DNA of 64,000 nucleotides from Closterium sp. Naga37s-1 (taxonomy: Eukaryota; Streptophyta; Zygnematophyceae; Desmidiales; Closteriaceae), in contig CANJKZ010000781.1 in assembly GCA_947471745.1 (NCBI GenBank), forward strand, positions 496,001-560,000, given 5' to 3'. Position numbers and translations under genes: made by a program. Below are positions 1 to 12,203 of this stretch, piece after piece; position 1 is the first letter of the stretch, and every line of letters begins with the position of its first letter. The notes under the pieces were generated by a model. That model was not told the DNA's origin. It saw nothing but the letters and a program-made list of their open reading frames with translations, and ran no database searches.

Positions 1-348
1 TCACTCGCCTCTTGCACGCAGGCAGGTCCGGCTTCCACATCACAGCATGCCGCTCCTCCTTGCCCGCCGTGGCAGTGTACCAGTTGAAGAGGCACTCCCC
101 ACCGCGGCTACTAATGCTGCACCATGTGTCCTCTATGTGCTGTGTGTCGCCTTGCCCCGGGTCCTGCCCTCCATGCGCGTCGGGGCCTGGTAGGGTAGGA
201 GGGGGCGGGAGGGGGCCTACCACGTTCACAACTCAACATTCGTGGCAACTGGCGCATCTGATTTGGGCAATCTTGGCAACAGCATCTGCACAGATGCCCT
301 TGGGAATTGCTCAATGCTCACGTGATGGCATGTGAGATAGACGGTTAG

Positions 349-693
349 GTCAGAGGCCCACTGGTGATCCCTGATTGATCCTAGGGAAGGGTTAAAGGCT
401 CGTTGTCCTGGGGGGTTATGGGCGCACTGACTCGCTTCTTAAAAAGGCCCTTTTATCCCAATGGTCTAGTGGTTGGGATTCTGACATGGTATTTGAGCGA
501 AGGTCACGGGTTCGAATCCCAGTGTGTGCACTTCGGGCATCCCAGTGCGGGGGGGTGTCAGAGGTCCATTGGTGATCCCCGATTGATCCTAGGGAAGGGT
601 TACAAGCTCGTTGTCCAGGGGGGTTATGGGCGCACTGACCCGCTACTTAAAAAAATCCCCTTTATCCCTTTAGACAGTGGTTGGGATTCTGAC
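349..693 (+). repeat. tRNA-derived SINE, head-to-tail tandem copies
   Basis: Two 137-bp direct repeats (349-485 and 557-693) are almost identical over most of their length. Between them, 462-472 matches the RNA polymerase III A box (TGGTCTAGTGG) and 509-519 the B box (GGTTCGAATCC), both perfect to consensus and spaced as in a tRNA. Each body ends in an A-rich tail (CTTAAAAA) directly before the next tRNA-like head. The arms around the tRNA-like part do not pair as a full acceptor stem, so this reads as a SINE (tail of copy 1, whole copy 2, start of copy 3) and not as a working tRNA gene. Confidence 0.65.
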
Positions 694-725
694 AGGTTAT
701 ATATGCAACAGCTATTGCTGTTCGG

Positions 726-3600
726 TTTTAAAGAATACTACCAGTGGAACACCACGTTCGACGTGGTGACCACCATATTATCGGTGAGGTCGAGGAGATC
801 CCAGCCCTTGCTCTCCTCCGACACACTAAGGTGAAGGCCCCACGTGGCCTTCGGCTTCAGCTTTCCACCGCGCTACAGCTCGGCGACCAAGAACTGCGTT
901 ATGCAGTTTCATGCACGGGCCAGCGTCAAGTCGGGCTTCTTGCCGGTCAGCAGCTGGTACAGATTCATCTCCGGCAACAGCGTCGACCTCTCCAGGCACT
1001 TGCGCACCCAGACGGCCTGATGCGGTGCGTGGTGCCACCAGTGGTGATGCACGCCCACGTGCAGCAGCATCGTCCGCGCCGACTCCACGACCGTCTGCAT
1101 CTCCCGCTCCGCCATGCCGTTTTGTTGCGGTATGTAGGGGCAGGTCAAGGATGGATGATTCCCTTGCCGTCCACGAAGTCGGTGAACTCCTTCCCGAGGA
1201 ACTCCCCTCCCAAGTCAGATTGCAACATCAGAACCGACTTCTTCGTCTGCCGCTCAGCCACCACCAGCTGCTTCTCGAACTCCCGCAGCACGTCGGACTT
1301 CTTGGCAACCGGTCTCACCTATACGTGGCGGGTCTTGCTGTCCTTCAGCACCAAGAAGTATAGGCTCCCGTCCTTAGCAGCCACCCAAAACGATCCGCAC
1401 AGGTCGATGTGCACGACAGCTAGGGCGTCGTCGGGCTTTTGTCGGGGAAGGTGTGCCGCGCGAGCTTTCTGCCGACGCACGAGACACACAGAACGTCGGT
1501 GCCGGCCGACGGCTTGATGTCCAAGCCGGTGGCAACCTTATGCTTCGCCAAGCTCGTGATGGTGTCAACGCCGACGTGAGCAAGCCTCGCGTGCCACCTG
1601 GCCGGCGTCGACGTCGCTGTCGAGACGATCGCCCGAAGGGCCACCACCTCCGTCGTGGCCGGCATCGACTTCGCTGAGTAGGGACGAAGGTCGCTGAAGA
1701 GGACCCGGCTGTTGTACGCTGCTCGACCAAGAACGTCCCTCGCCGCCGAGACGAGGAGCATCCTGTTACCATTGTCCTGCAGCTTCATGCTACTCTCGTT
1801 CAACCGGCCGACGGATAGCAGGTTCGCATGCACGCCCGGGACGTAGAGCAAGTCAGGGATGAGCACCTCCTTCTCGGATTCTCCTTGCAGGGTGACCGTG
1901 CCTCTGCCTTGGAAGTCTTGCAGCGCCCCATTGAAGCTGCGCACGTGTCTGACGTCTCTACTCGGCTTGAAGTCAACGAAGGCCGCCTTGGTCCCCATCA
2001 GGTGGTGCGAGCAACCGCTGTCAAGCAGGACCACCGCCGGGTTTGCTTGCACAGCTGCTGCCACCGCCTGGAAGTCATCGCTGGCCTTTGGCGCCAGCAA
2101 GACGGTCGGCTCCACAACACCGCCCAGCGAGCACGACGCATCCTCATCACCTCGGCCCTTGCCGCCAGAGGAGGATTCGGCGTCCTTCGTCAACGTCGAC
2201 TTGGTCGACTGCTTCTCCTTGTGCGGCTTGCTCTTCCGAGATGAGCGACGACAAGCCGACCTCCCTCGGCCTCACTTGCTGTCATCGTCGTCGGAGTCGG
2301 TTCAATCGTGGCTTTCGGAGGAGAGGTGGAGGGGTCGCCGCACAGCCAACACTCCCAACACCGACTTTCTCCTCCACGACCGCCATCCTTAGCCGACTTC
2401 GCCTTGTCAGTGTCCTTGGCCGGCTTTCCACCTCCGCTACCACCGCCCCAAGCTTGCCGCGTTTCATCGGGGCAACGTTGTTCGCCTGCGACAGGAGCTC
2501 CGTGGGCTTGAGGATATACGAGGTCAGCGAGTCCTTGTTGAGCGACTCCTGCGTGCCCGGCACCACCATCAGTCGTTTCATCAGGTTGTAGCTGCTCGGG
2601 AGCCCATTGATGATGTTCGTGATGTACGACGCTGTCGAGTACTCGATGGCGGTCACCTGCATGCAGGCAAAAAGACGCCAAGCTCGGTTGCAGTAGTCGG
2701 TCGCCGTCTCCTGCTCGCCCATCCGTGGGCGCGAAATCTGCTCCTCCAGCTGGTCGATGTACAGGTCGTCGGTGACCTGGTACGTTGACGTGACGAACTG
2801 CCATGCCCGGTGGCCAGCGTCCAGATGACGCCGGCACGACTTCAAGGCGATATGCACCACCGGTGAGCAGCACCGCAAGATGACCGTGAAGGTCAGCAGC
2901 TGCACGACGCGGAACTCCGCACGCAGCTCAGCGTTGCTCTCAGGCGGCGTCTCCACGGTGCCGTCAGCGAAGCACACCAGCCCAGTCATCTCCAGCTAGG
3001 AATCGATGGATTCCTTCCACGTGAGAAGATCGTGACGACCGACCAGCAGCGCCGTGTCGGGGATCTTGTCTGGCATGAACTTGAAGTACCCGTAGGTCGG
3101 TGCGATCCCTCTTGCAGTCATGTGGGTCGCCGACGTCGGCGTCACACTGCTTTGACGTCCACTGACGAAGCCTTGCGAGGAGCCCGCAGCCGCCGACGTC
3201 TGCAGCCCTCGCGCCTGAACGCCGCCGACTTCACTGTCGGCCGCCTGGAACACACCTCTCTGCCTCGACATGCCTCCCGCACTACTGCCGACTTGGTCGC
3301 CGGCATTGACGCCTATGTCGACTTGGTCATTGTTCACCGGTCGAGGAGAGGCAGGTCGAGAGGGATGTTCCGTCGCCCACTTTGTGTGGATGCCTAACTC
3401 GACGACCTCCAAGGGGAGGGTCTCCCCATACTCGCCATCGGCGTGGCGTTTTCTCGCATCAGACAGCCGTGTCTCCAAGGTATCCACTATGTCCGCGTCA
3501 CCTACGGGGCATACCATGGTGACTAGCACAGCGCTGAACCGAAGGTATCGTTGCGGTGCCATCCACGATAACTGCACCATGCGGAGATAACTAACACAGC
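726..3600 (-). mobile_element. Ty1/copia element, partial, old
   Basis: Reading on the minus strand from high to low coordinate the parts are: gag leader and capsid-like region (about 3580-2280), aspartic protease with the DSG motif followed by the GAG-pre-integrase segment (about 2190-1420), and integrase including the QQNGMAER-type motif (about 1400-900). No reverse transcriptase part and no LTR were recognised. The copy is partial and broken (several breaks). It belongs to a different copia lineage from the elements at 4390 and 11164, judging by its gag and protease sequence. It is probably old, since no ends can be seen. Confidence 0.75.
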
Positions 3601-4389
3601 GGGAGCTTGACTACGGGAAAGGCACGGAGTTTTGGGGTGATCTCTGTGTTCTTTAGCGTTTGCTCGTGTTCACACTACTTGCACATTCACGGGTTGAATT
3701 GGCAAGAGTTTCACTAGCAAAAAATTACAACAATGGTACACAATCCAAAGCAACAATGGACTACATCAGATGCTAGCAAGCATGCAAGCCGACTGCCAGT
3801 GCAGCACGTTCGACCGCGTTCCAGCACTCCATGGTCAACCGCGCTTTAGCAGTGCAAAGTTGCGGTCTACCAACGCTGCCAGTCGACGGCGTGACAACGC
3901 TGCAGCAAGGCGGCTATACAGCGTTGCACCCGCAGGACAGCAGTGCACCTATTTCCTAGGTGCTCGCAGCTGGTTGGCGTGCCGTGCCTCGTCACGTTCA
4001 CAGCGCAGACACCAAGCTGTCTATGTGCCCACGACTACACCTGATCCTCCACGTTGACCTCGGGATGCCACAGCGAGGTCAGCTTCACAAGAATCCTGAG
4101 CGACTCTCTCGCACCCCGCAATGCCCGTCGCTCGGGTAACTAAGTTGACTGGGCAACCAGGTTGACGCCACCAGGTCGGCGTCCTGCCAGGTCGGCGTCC
4201 TGCCAGGTCGGCGTCCATGCGCCAAGGTCGGTGTCCAGGCGCCCAGGACGCCGTCCGGACGCCCAGGTCGGCGTCCAGGCGCCCAGGACGGCATCGCCCA
4301 CTGCACCAAGTCAGTTGCGCTCCCCGCACACCCGACAACAAAGTCGGCTCCGCCCAAGCGAGGACGGGGCCAACTCACAACTCCCGTTG
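3601..4389. other. Gap between two copia remnants, no gene seen
   Basis: No convincing coding sequence. The first half is AT-richer and could be leader or LTR sequence of the neighbouring minus-strand copia, but no TG...CA ends or partner repeat were found. From about 4157 to 4300 there is a short imperfect minisatellite built on GCCAGGTCGGCGTCCT and degenerate versions of it. Confidence 0.4.
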
Positions 4390-7230
4390 ACACATGCTGC
4401 TACAACTCTCGCATGAGAAAGTAATGAAGGGCAATGTGCTTCGTTCTACTCTCCGGTCTCTGCTCCTGACTGAAGGCAATTATGGACTTGTTGTCAACGA
4501 ACAGAAGCAGTCAAGAACTAGGCCGCTTACCCAAGCCGGTAAGCAAGAAGACCAACCAGATTAACTCATTCGCACCCATAGCCTCATCGTAGATTTTGGC
4601 CTCACAGCTGGAGCTAAGCACAGAAGACAAGCGAGTGGACCTCCACGAGACATTACAAGTACCAAGGCTGAAAGTGTAGCCCTTTGAAGACCTGGAAGTT
4701 GCCTGGTCATCGGTCCACGAAGCGTATGAGTGTCGTGTGAGCACAACTGAACCCATTCCCCTAAGCACAATCCCCAAGCTTGATGTACTGGCCAAGTAGC
4801 GCAGTACCCTCCTACCAGCCCGCCAGTGCTCCGGTCGGTGTCTCCCGAGGACAACGTAGCGAACCAAGATGCAGAGAGGGTACGCGAGGTCAGCCCAAGT
4901 GCACGTCATCAGGAACATGAGGCAAAATCTGGATACTGACTAGTAGGCTCTACGGATTTGTCCAAAGGTGGAGCTGAGAGCGTATGGCCCGTAGGCAGAG
5001 GAGTGGACTGTGCTGAAGAGAAATGAAAGCCAAAGCGCTGAAGGACATGCTGCACCATGTGTGACTGAGTCAGAGTGATGGTGCGCGCTGCTCTGTCCCG
5101 GGTGATATGCAAACCGAGGTAGGTTTGCAGTTCAAATAAGTTAACACTGGTGTGTCTCTTCTGCAGCTCAGCCTTTACAAGGACCAGTGACTCACTGTCA
5201 GCAGTCGCAAAGACCAAGTCGTCGACGCACACGAGGATGTAGAGCGGCAGCAAAGTAGAGTCAGTGCGCAGAAACATGGACGGGTCAGAAATTGAAGGCG
5301 CGAAGCCAAGAGCCGCAAGTGTCGTCCTCACCGTGTCGTGTTTCTCGCTGGGCGCCTGACGCAGACCATAGACTGGCCGCCAGAGGCTCCACTGCGTACC
5401 CTCAAGAAAAGACCCAGTGAAGTCAGATGGACTGCGCAACTGGATCCGCTTGTGAAGGCTCCCCAGCAAGAAAGTTTGTTGAGAAGTCGAGCGAGTGCAG
5501 CTCCTAGGCACGCTGTGATGCAACGTGCAGTCAAAGAGTCTTCATCTTGGGGGTGGGGGAGAAGGTCTGAAAGAAGTTGACCCCCTCACGCTTACTAAAC
5601 CATCAAGCAACGTAACGCGCCTTGAAGACAGGTGGGGAACCCGGCGACTTCTTCATCTTGAAAACCCACTTGCCATCGACTATGTACCCCCCGGAAGGGG
5701 GAACATCGTCGACGTAGGCACCAGTGGACTTTGAGGATGCCATCTCTGCTTCCATAGCTGTCTGCCACTGAGAGGAGTAAGGACCCGTGATCACCTCTAC
5801 GTAGGAGCGCGGGGTCGGGATGTCTGGTACATCCGAGTCTCCCTCAGCGGCAATCAGCATGGCAGCAAGATGAGGTACAGCAGCTGCGAGGCACCTGATC
5901 TGAAACTGCTTGTCCTCAAGGATGTCACTTCCAAGGGCAAGCTCACCCTAGACAGATAGAGGACAGTCAGACTCGGACTCAGAAACAAGACTAGTGATGT
6001 AGTCAAGACGACACGTAGTATCAAAGTCAACGAGCTCAGCGACCAAGGCAGACGCAACAGCACACTCAAACGTAGGGTCTTCAACAACTGAAACTCCAGC
6101 ACCCCCAAGGGGCAGGACCCCCAGAGACAGCACCCCCAGAACCTCTAGCATCAGACCCTAGTAGTGGCACAGATGATTGCTGCTGATCTTAAAACAAGGG
6201 CCGCCGCGGTAGTGGCTGCAGCGCACCCGCATAACCTCCAGCAGCAGCACCTTTGACTCGGCCAACACGAGGACCCTCAGCACCCCCAGAACTAGCACCC
6301 CCAGAGCCCGCACCGTCAGTGTCACCACCCCCAACAACGCTAGGGTCCACAGAGAAAGGCTGCAAAGGAGGAGACGACCAACGAGGCGGAAAATCGGGAG
6401 TTGTCTCCAAAAGCGGTGAGCAGCGAGAGGCCGTTGTATTGTCAGCAGCGGGGTAACCCCCCTCCGTCGGGCTAGAGGGGTCTGAGGAGACCTCCAAAGG
6501 CACAACCGAGGGGAGTGGAGTGACCTGAGACACACCTGAGGGAGTACAACGAGGAGGGGGGGGGGGTGGGGAAGGGGGGTTGGAATCTACCTAAGGTGGA
6601 CCTGGAACCGGGAAGAGGGGACAAGGGGGCACGGGGGAACTGCGGTGGGGGTAGAGACGGTAGTAGAAAACTAAATTGTCAAAGGTGACGTCGCAAGAAG
6701 ACAAGACGCGGTGCGTGGCTGGGTGGTAAAACTGCAAGTCAGGGGCGTCCACGGGAAAGCCAAAGAAGACGCAGCGAATAGTTTGTGGAGAGAGCGATAG
6801 GATCGCGGACAAGGGCAAGTGAACCCCAAACTCAATACGCAGACGCATCGCTGACCTCCCCCATCCAAAGGAGGGTAGGCGAGGTCTCTGGCTGTGAGAC
6901 ACGGGGCCAGATGCGGTAGGAGGGTAGGACGGTTAGGCTGATGCGCGGCGTATCGGATCGCAAACGGCCACAAGAAATGGGGAGCAGCCGCGTGGACAAT
7001 GGAGGTGCGAGCAACCTCTATGTTCAAGCAAATGCGGCACTCCACGATCTCATTCTGCTATGAAGAGTCCGAAAGTGTGAACGACTTGGTGATGCCCACC
7101 TCACGACAAAAGTCCTCAAGGACACTGGAGGCAAACTTGTCACCACGGTCAGAGTGCAGATGGAGCACCGGGAGGACCTCTTGAAAACGTGCTCTCAGCT
7201 GGTTCTAAAAGTGATAGTCGATAGATATGC
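4390..7230 (-). mobile_element. Ty1/copia element, partial (integrase, RT, RNase H)
   Basis: Minus-strand pol fragments occur in the right order: integrase end (about 7200-6590), proline/serine-rich linker (about 6530-5870), reverse transcriptase (about 5860-4920) and RNase H (about 4918-4390). Protein sequence is close to the elements at 11164-16795 and 20171-27438 (shared WVFKMKK-, YILVCVDDLVFA- and SHMVQHVLQRF-type stretches), so it is a third, older copy of that family. No LTR is attached. Broken, with roughly half a dozen breaks or more. Confidence 0.8.
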
Positions 7231-7830
7231 GAAACCCTTTGTCCTTTGTTTATATGAACAGTCTCCGTCTCGAGCATATAATCCAGTTGCTTCGTAATTT
7301 GTCAAGTTTGGTCAGTGTCCTAACTGTATATGTGAACTTGGGGTCACGAATGTGGCAGTCCCTCTTGTGGGTAATCTGGAAGATTCTCATGGTAGCGCTT
7401 CAAGTTTTCTGCCAAGTCATATAGTACGTAGATAAGTAGTTTCTCGGGTGCCCTAACTTCCTACACGTCAACAGTATGCACTGCGCGTGTCATTGTGATA
7501 GTGCTGACACGAACCGACGAAGACTTGAGCAAGCCCCAATGAGATAAGGCGATATTATTACCGCTGACTTACACAGTGCAGTCACTCATCGCCCACTCAA
7601 TCCGTTGGTTGTATCATCACAACCAATCACTTGCTGGTAGACGTCGGTCCCATCAAGTGTCATTGCCAGCATTTCTTAGGTAAACATGAAGTCTCCCTTT
7701 CAACTAACTCGAACTCAATCCATGCGTTCCCGTATAGCGAGTAGCTTGCCATCGACTAGTCTTTTGTCTATCTTAAGTAAGCATCGGTCTAAAGGCAGTT
7801 GCAGTTTTCAAGTAATTACGCTATTCATTA
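7231..7830. other. Stretch without recognisable gene
   Basis: No open frame with family resemblance, no repeat structure and no LTR ends were seen. It lies between two copia remnants and is most simply decayed element sequence. Confidence 0.3.
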
Positions 7831-8400
7831 GACTATAGATTACTCCGCCCTCGACGAAGATGCTAATAGATTCAGTGAGCAATATGGGGCTGCATACCAT
7901 GGTACCCTCCTTATCCAGTCATTTGTGGTCAACTGCATGAATTGGCTTAATTTTTTTGTGAGGGTCGGTTGGCTTGAGAGAGCCACAAGTCTCGTCAGTA
8001 AAGGGAACGTCTGCCATTGACTCCCAACCGTTTTCTTCTTCCCAGTCTCCTTCCATCCCTTACCTTTCTTCTCCTTTAACATTTGTTTCGCGATGCCTGA
8101 GTCGGTTGCATGCAAAGCAGTGCCCTTGAAACGACATCACGACGTCATTCATGGCTGCGGCGCGAACCGTGGCGTGCTTGGTCGTCCCTCGCGTCTGGTG
8201 TCCCCAATTAGTAAAGGACCCCATCCTTAGTCGTTGTAGCATATCGAGCTTCTTCGCCATCGCCATGATGAAGTTGAAGTCAGTGGCGCCATGCAGCGAA
8301 AGCTCCTTGGGTGATCTCAAGCTTTAGGCTGCCGATGTAGTGATTCATACACTCTGCCTCGTGCATGTAGCCCACATGATCAGCTCACCTTCGCCACCTC
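7831..8400 (-). mobile_element. Ty1/copia gag remnant
   Basis: On the minus strand, 8400-8060 encodes pieces resembling a copia gag C-terminal half (LHEAECMNHYIGSLKLE-like) and a zinc-knuckle-like CFACNRLRHR stretch. Only this gag part is visible; the copy is broken and old. Confidence 0.5.
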
Positions 8401-8431
8401 GCTGCCTGCAGAGTAGGCCAACGACACCCAT

Positions 8432-8655
8432 GTGTGCGCCAGCAGCGACCTCAGCTACAGCATTGGCGGTGCTCATATCACCGTCGTGTGGGATGTCTTG
8501 AAGCTTCGAAGCTTTGATCCTTTGAAGCCCGAAGCGGTTGGCAGCGGCATGTGCAAGATCCCGATGTTCTACTCCGGCCAGGGTTACACCGGCCAGCTGG
8601 GTTTGACGATTGCACGCCCTGCGAAGAAGGTGTGTGAGTGTGATGCTCGCGACAT
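8432..8655 (+). CDS. Possible exon, unknown protein
   Basis: An open plus-strand stretch of about 75 codons with gene-like composition, ending CECDARDM and followed by a possible donor (ATG|GTGTGAG at about 8655). It lies just upstream of the outer retroelement, whose target site is 8668-8672. It could be an upstream exon of the EGF-like copy A on the far side of the insertion (28464 onward), since the CECDA tail resembles the CECDAGY tail of copy C, but the rest is not EGF-like. Start and frame are not established. Confidence 0.25.
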
Positions 8656-8672
8656 GGTGTGAGCGTGGTGCA

Positions 8673-9484
8673 TGTTGGAAACAAGTAATTTAACGGTTCT
8701 GATATGTCGGAACATCGAACTGCAAACGAGGCACGTTACAGTGAAGCAACAGCGAGTCAACCAAGGAGGTTGACAAAACGTAACAGCTGGAGTGTGAGAG
8801 TACGACGGCTTATGCTAGCTTTGCTAGCTTGCCTGGACTTTATTATGCTATTACTAGCTTAACTTTATTTTGCTTTGCTTGCTTATGCTTGATTTCTTAG
8901 GTTAGGTGCATTCCTATATGTTATTATAGTTATAGCACCGAACCAAGTTACGTGTACCGAACTCAAGCCTTTTCGGTTCCCACCGAATTGCTTTCTTCCG
9001 AGTTCGAGAAGGTTCTATTCGAGACGCTTCGCGACCCTCAGAACATTCGCGTAACACTTGGGTTACCTGCCTTGTGTCGAGCCTATATATAGCCTTGCCT
9101 TGTACCTAGGTGGATCATTCAATATATTTATATTTCCTGAACCAGATCCTCACATGGAGGTTACGTGAAGGTCAAAGGTCGCCGACCTTTGACTTGACAA
9201 AAAGCAGCGCGATAGCAAGGACAAACAACTGATTCGGTATTGAGAAGTTGCCCGAGTCGTCGCTGTATCGAACAGCAATAGCAACAGTAAAACAGTTGGT
9301 TACATCTTTTCATATTCCTTGTAACCATATAAAAGCTTTATATTACTTTGCTATAATCAATCTCTTCCTTTCACACACTAGTGCAAGTTGGTTCAACAGT
9401 ACATCAAAACGCTTCCGCAATTACAACATTCCTACTCAGGGTCTTAGCCTTGAAAAGATCCTAAGGGCTTTTCTCAGCCCAACA
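8673..9484 (+). repeat. 5' LTR of outer copia (contains a solo LTR)
   Basis: Matches 27665-28120 from end to end except for the 362-bp solo LTR plus target copy inside it. A TATAAAA box lies at 9328-9334. It ends CAACA directly before the primer-binding site. Confidence 0.9.
8793..9154 (+). mobile_element. Solo LTR inserted in the outer 5' LTR
   Basis: A 362-bp segment begins TGTGAG and ends CTCACA (6-bp inverted ends) and is flanked by TGGAG on both sides (8788-8792 and 9155-9159). A TATA-like stretch TATATATA is at 9084-9091. The sister LTR at 27665-28120 shows the empty site with a single TGGAG. No internal region or partner LTR is present. The orientation is taken from the TATA position. 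Confidence 0.85.
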
Positions 9485-9545
9485 TGGTATGAGAGCCTCC
9501 AAGGCAAGATCAAACTTCATTCAAACCCCTACAACAACAGAAGGC

Positions 9546-10730
9546 ATGGCAACACACAAGGAGAGAAGCTCCTCTAACGGATCTCCCGGCACCACTCCTA
9601 CTCCACCTCCAGCCTCTGGCCTACAGACAGAGGGAGGTACAGTAACAAGACCAGCTGCTGAGTCTACTGAAACTCATGCGAACCAGGCAACCGGCATTGA
9701 ACCAAGCATGATGGAAAAGTTCTTCTCCTTCATGTCGTTAAACGAGCAGCACCAGCAAGCAGCACCTCCACAATCAAACAACAGCGACAACAACAATGGC
9801 GTCACACCCATGAGTCTTGACGGCTCATCTTACGCGCGTGGAAATCAACAGCAACCTACCTTTGCTCTGTACGAGCCCCAACGCGGCTCCATCAGCTTCA
9901 TGCCACATCAGCCTCCACTTGGACAAGAGAAGACACTGGACGCACTTCAGAAACAGTCGCAATTCGCACACGTTCTAAAACTACAGACATCAACACCGTT
10001 CGAGGGCAAAGACTTTTATACCTGTTCTTGAGTTCGAGCTGATGATGGAGGGCGCGCAAATCCTTGGATTCTTTGACGGTTCCCTGCCATACCCAGCGCA
10101 CGGAACATATTACGACAAGCAGCAGTATACATATCAATCGCTGATGGCATACACAATTCTGCTACGAAACATAACGCCAAACGAGCAGCAGAATATCACG
10201 TCTTATCGTGGATATGGCAACTCCGCCGAACTCGCGTACAACCACCTGAAGAACCTGTATCAAGCAACAGACAGCGTCAATCAGAGTCGTCTCATGGCAC
10301 AACTGACAACAGTGGAAATGAAACCGGGCAAAAAGGGGATGGCATATATCAGCCGTTGTCGCGGACTGTACGACAGACTCCTTCGATGCGGTGGATCGAT
10401 ATCTGAAGACGCCTTCGTCACAGTTGCCATCACTGGCCTCGGTCCTCATTGGCGTTCCACTCGAGCCATTCTCCGAACCCACGGAAAGATCTCCGAAGCA
10501 GCCCTCTGTGCTGAGATACACGCTGAGCAGCAGGACGTGGACCTACATGAAGAACGACACAAGAAAAGAGCGTCAACACCTGAGTTCGCGTTTCACACCC
10601 AACGGCGTTACAACAACAACAACAACCGACAGAACAAACATCAAACTCAGCAATATGTACCGCCGTTCTGCCATCTCTGCAAGACGTCCGGACACCCTCG
10701 CACTCACTGCCCAACTCAGCAGTAGTCAAC
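9546..10730 (+). pseudogene. gag: Outer copia gag part
   Basis: A capsid-type retrotransposon gag region (UBN2-like: stretches such as NHLKNLYQATDS and GMAYISRCRGLYDRLL) is followed near 10669-10715 by a zinc knuckle, CHLCKTSGHPRTHC (CX2CX4HX4C). A Gln/Pro-rich N-terminal leader precedes it. Belongs to the 8673-28120 element. Confidence 0.8.
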
Positions 10731-11163
10731 AATGCCGCAACGTGAGCTTCGACCTTCGAGCAGCCAAGTGGCTTCCATACAGGCGCATCCTATCAATCAA
10801 GTACAGTCTTCAACAACAACGACGACACAACCTGCACAAGGCACAAGAAACATCGTGAGCTGCATGGCAAGAATAATAGACTCCTGCATCACCAAATCGC
10901 CACCACACTACTCACCAGAAGAACTGCTCGATGAAAGCACTCCTCGCCGAGAGTCTCTGGAGCCGAATCCGACGTATGCAGCCATTGCCCAGAGCGAGCT
11001 GTCCAGGAAAGACACCTTGTTCTTGGACAGCACATGTGCTCTTCGGGTCGTTTCGTTCAACGAGAACAACAGCTTCACCGCGAAGTCGTAATCACCGTCG
11101 CCAACAACCAGAACCTGGCACATGACGACAGGGAGTAGTTCAACTTCAATCTCGAGAAAACTA

Positions 11164-11288
11164 TGTCAAACTTATATGCTATAGTCTGTGTAGGCTGTAG
11201 TGGGGTAGACTATATGGGGTACAACACTTTTAGGTTTTCCTACTTGTACCCACATGTTTGCTAGTTCATTCATTCCTCATTCTTCACA
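11164..11288 (+). repeat. 5' LTR (125 bp)
   Basis: One mismatch to the 16671-16795 LTR. Unusually short for a copia LTR. Followed at once by the primer-binding site. Confidence 0.95.
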
Positions 11289-11339
11289 TGGTATAGAGCA
11301 GGTTCCCTCGTGGGAACGCTTCTCAGGGCCCACCACCTA

Positions 11340-12180
11340 ACTCGATCTTTTTTTCCTGCCCGAGGCGCGCCCCGTAGGCCACCCTCACGTCGCGCCCTCC
11401 TAGAGGCCCCTCGCGCCACCCTTAGCGGCCCCGTCGCCGTCCTTTCCGGCCCCGTCGCCGCCCCTCTAGGCCCCTCGCGGCCCCTTCACGGCCCCGTCGC
11501 CGCCGCTCTAGGCCCCGTCGCCGCCCCTCTAGGCCCCTCGCGGCCCCTTCGCGGCCCCGTCGCCGCCGCTCTAGGCCCCGTCGCCGCCCCTCTAGGCCCC
11601 TCGCGGCCCCTTCGCGGCCCCGTCGCCGCCACTTGCGGCCCCGTTGCCGCCCCCTCTAGGCCCCTTACGGCCCCTTCGCGGCCTCGTCGCCGCCCCTCTA
11701 GGCCCCTTGCGGCCCCTCTGCGGCCCCGTCGCCGCCCCTAGCGGCCCCGTCGCCGCCCCTGGAGGCCCCGTCGCCGCCCTTCGCGGCCACCTCGCCGCCC
11801 TTAGCGGCCCCGTCGCCGCCCCTAGCGGCCCCATCGCCGCCTCTACCGGCCCCGTCGCCGCCTCTACCGGCCCTGTCGCCGCCTCTACCGGCCCCTTCAC
11901 CGCTGAGCCGCCCAGCAGCTGAGCAGCCGAGCCACCAAGCCGCCGAGCCGCCCAGCAGCCGAGCCGCCCAACAGCCGAGCCGCCGAGCCGCCCAGCAGCC
12001 GAGCCGCCGAGCCGCCCAGCAACCGAGCCGCCGAGCCGCCCAGCAGCCGAGCCGCCCAACAGCCGAGCCGCCGAGCTGCCCAGCAGCCGAGCCGCCGAGC
12101 CGCCCAGCAGCCGAGCCGCCGAGCCGCCCTGCCGTCGAGCCGGCGCGCCCCGGCCCTACTTACTCGGACTGGTGAGATCA
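11340..12180. repeat. GC-rich minisatellite leader of the nested plus copia
   Basis: Between the primer-binding site and gag there are two blocks. 11400-11890 is built on GGCCCCGTCGCCGCCCCT-type units, and 11910-12130 on GAGCCGCCCAGCAGCC-type units. Long frames here read as Pro/Ala/Gly-rich low complexity and are treated as non-coding leader. Confidence 0.75.
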
Positions 12181-12203
12181 CTCCCTGCTAGGCCACTGCA
12201 GTC

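Noticed and set aside
1-335. Open frames at the left edge of the window
   Set aside because: No family resemblance, no repeat and both strands open; could be decayed element sequence, but nothing supports a gene.
452-535. A functional tRNA gene
   Set aside because: A and B boxes are perfect, but the acceptor stem does not pair and the sequence continues into a repeated body with an A-rich tail, so a SINE is the better reading.
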